From an uncultured Gemella sp. (lineage in GTDB: Bacteria; Bacillota; Bacilli; Staphylococcales; Gemellaceae): a DNA stretch of 6,197 bases. Location: assembly GCA_927911745.1 (NCBI GenBank), contig CAKMQF010000007.1, forward strand, positions 1 to 6,197, read 5' to 3'. Position 1 is the stretch's first letter. The number at the start of each line of letters is the position of its first letter. Below, in pieces: positions 5,866 through 6,197 of this stretch. Below the pieces are notes generated by a model, which worked only from the letters and a program-made list of their open reading frames with translations, searched no databases and was not told the DNA's origin. The translations under genes and the position numbers were made by a program.

Positions 5866-6197
5866 ACTGAAGCTCCAGCTTCTTCCAATTTTAGCTTTGA
5901 TTTCTTCAGCTTCTGCTGCTGCAACGCCTTCTTTAACAAGAGCTGGTGCACCATCAACAAGTTCTTTAGCTTCTTTAAGTCCAAGACCAGTAATTTCACG
6001 TACAACTTTGATAACGCCGACTTTCTTGTCGCCTGCAGCTGTCAATTCAACGTCAAATGAATCTTTAGCAGCTTCTTCAGCACCACCAGCTGCAGCTACA
6101 GCTACAGGAGCAGCTGCAGTTACACCAAATTCTTCTTCGATAGCTTTTACAAGGTCGTTCAATTCAAGGATTGAAGCTTCTTTAATTTCAGCAATAA
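5853..6197 (-). CDS. rplL: 50S ribosomal protein L7/L12, 5' end outside window, frameshift near the C-terminus
   Basis: L7/L12 forms the ribosomal stalk that recruits translational GTPases (EF-Tu, EF-G, IF2). The window contains everything from [20 protein letters not shown] onward, so about the first nine residues are missing. The N-terminal dimerisation helix is followed by the Ala/Gly-rich hinge ([18 protein letters not shown]). The C-terminal domain, with [20 protein letters not shown] and [15 protein letters not shown], carries the conserved factor-binding face. Near the end the expected [15 protein letters not shown] is replaced by [14 protein letters not shown] because of one extra A on the coding strand (T4 instead of T3 at 5889-5892), so as read it stops at 5857-5859. 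Removing that base restores the normal ending, with TAA at 5853-5855. L7/L12 is indispensable for normal growth, so a sequencing error is the simplest explanation. rplJ would be expected upstream, outside the window. Confidence 0.96.

Noticed and set aside
5743..6060. A 105-codon + strand reading frame
   Set aside because: It is antisense to rplL and begins in the terminator stem. It is a shadow of the ribosomal protein gene.

Overview
The window looks like chromosomal DNA of a Streptococcus, probably of the mitis/viridans group. Two housekeeping genes support this: a C-terminal part of NADP-type glutamate dehydrogenase (gdhA, + strand, left end) and ribosomal protein L7/L12 (rplL, - strand, right end). 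Both read as typical streptococcal proteins. The species call is inference, since no database search was possible.

Layout, left to right. (1) Positions 1-795 hold the 3' part of gdhA, interrupted by six single-base indels that I can place by eye. (2) At 827-1312 a GNAT acetyltransferase follows closely, with a good ribosome binding site. (3) At 1325-1477 lies a second, decayed copy of the last ~51 codons of gdhA. It is about 80% identical to the first copy over the last 141 nt and has an internal stop. A strong rho-independent terminator follows at 1491-1523. The GNAT gene is therefore sandwiched between two gdhA 3' ends. (4) Positions 1524-1773 are AT-rich and hold no gene that I can support. 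(5) From 1774 to 5626, on the - strand, is an AT-rich accessory operon whose products I do not recognise. In transcription order it encodes a 595-aa protein with about four N-terminal membrane segments and a long soluble helical part, a 239-aa protein overlapping it by 61 nt, a 244-aa protein overlapping by 8 nt, and a 90-aa protein. A sampled line is ~25% GC against ~43% in gdhA, which suggests horizontal acquisition. (6) Positions 5627-5852 hold an extended -10 promoter for the operon, the rplL terminator and the rplL 3' UTR. (7) From 5853 to the end is rplL, missing its first few codons and carrying one frameshift near its C-terminus.

The accessory operon sits directly behind the rplL terminator, in the same direction as rplL, and converges on gdhA/GNAT. 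Overlapping starts and stops suggest translational coupling. It is the best candidate for an undescribed system: a membrane-anchored helical protein plus at least one soluble partner, with no recognisable enzymatic motif.

A major caution is the density of frame disruptions. There are six in gdhA, one in essential rplL, probable ones at the 595/239 and 244/tail junctions, and a stop inside the 90-aa gene. A frameshifted L7/L12 is hard to accept biologically, so base-calling or assembly errors are likely in this sequence. The accessory operon may really encode three proteins of about 815, 295 and 126 aa.
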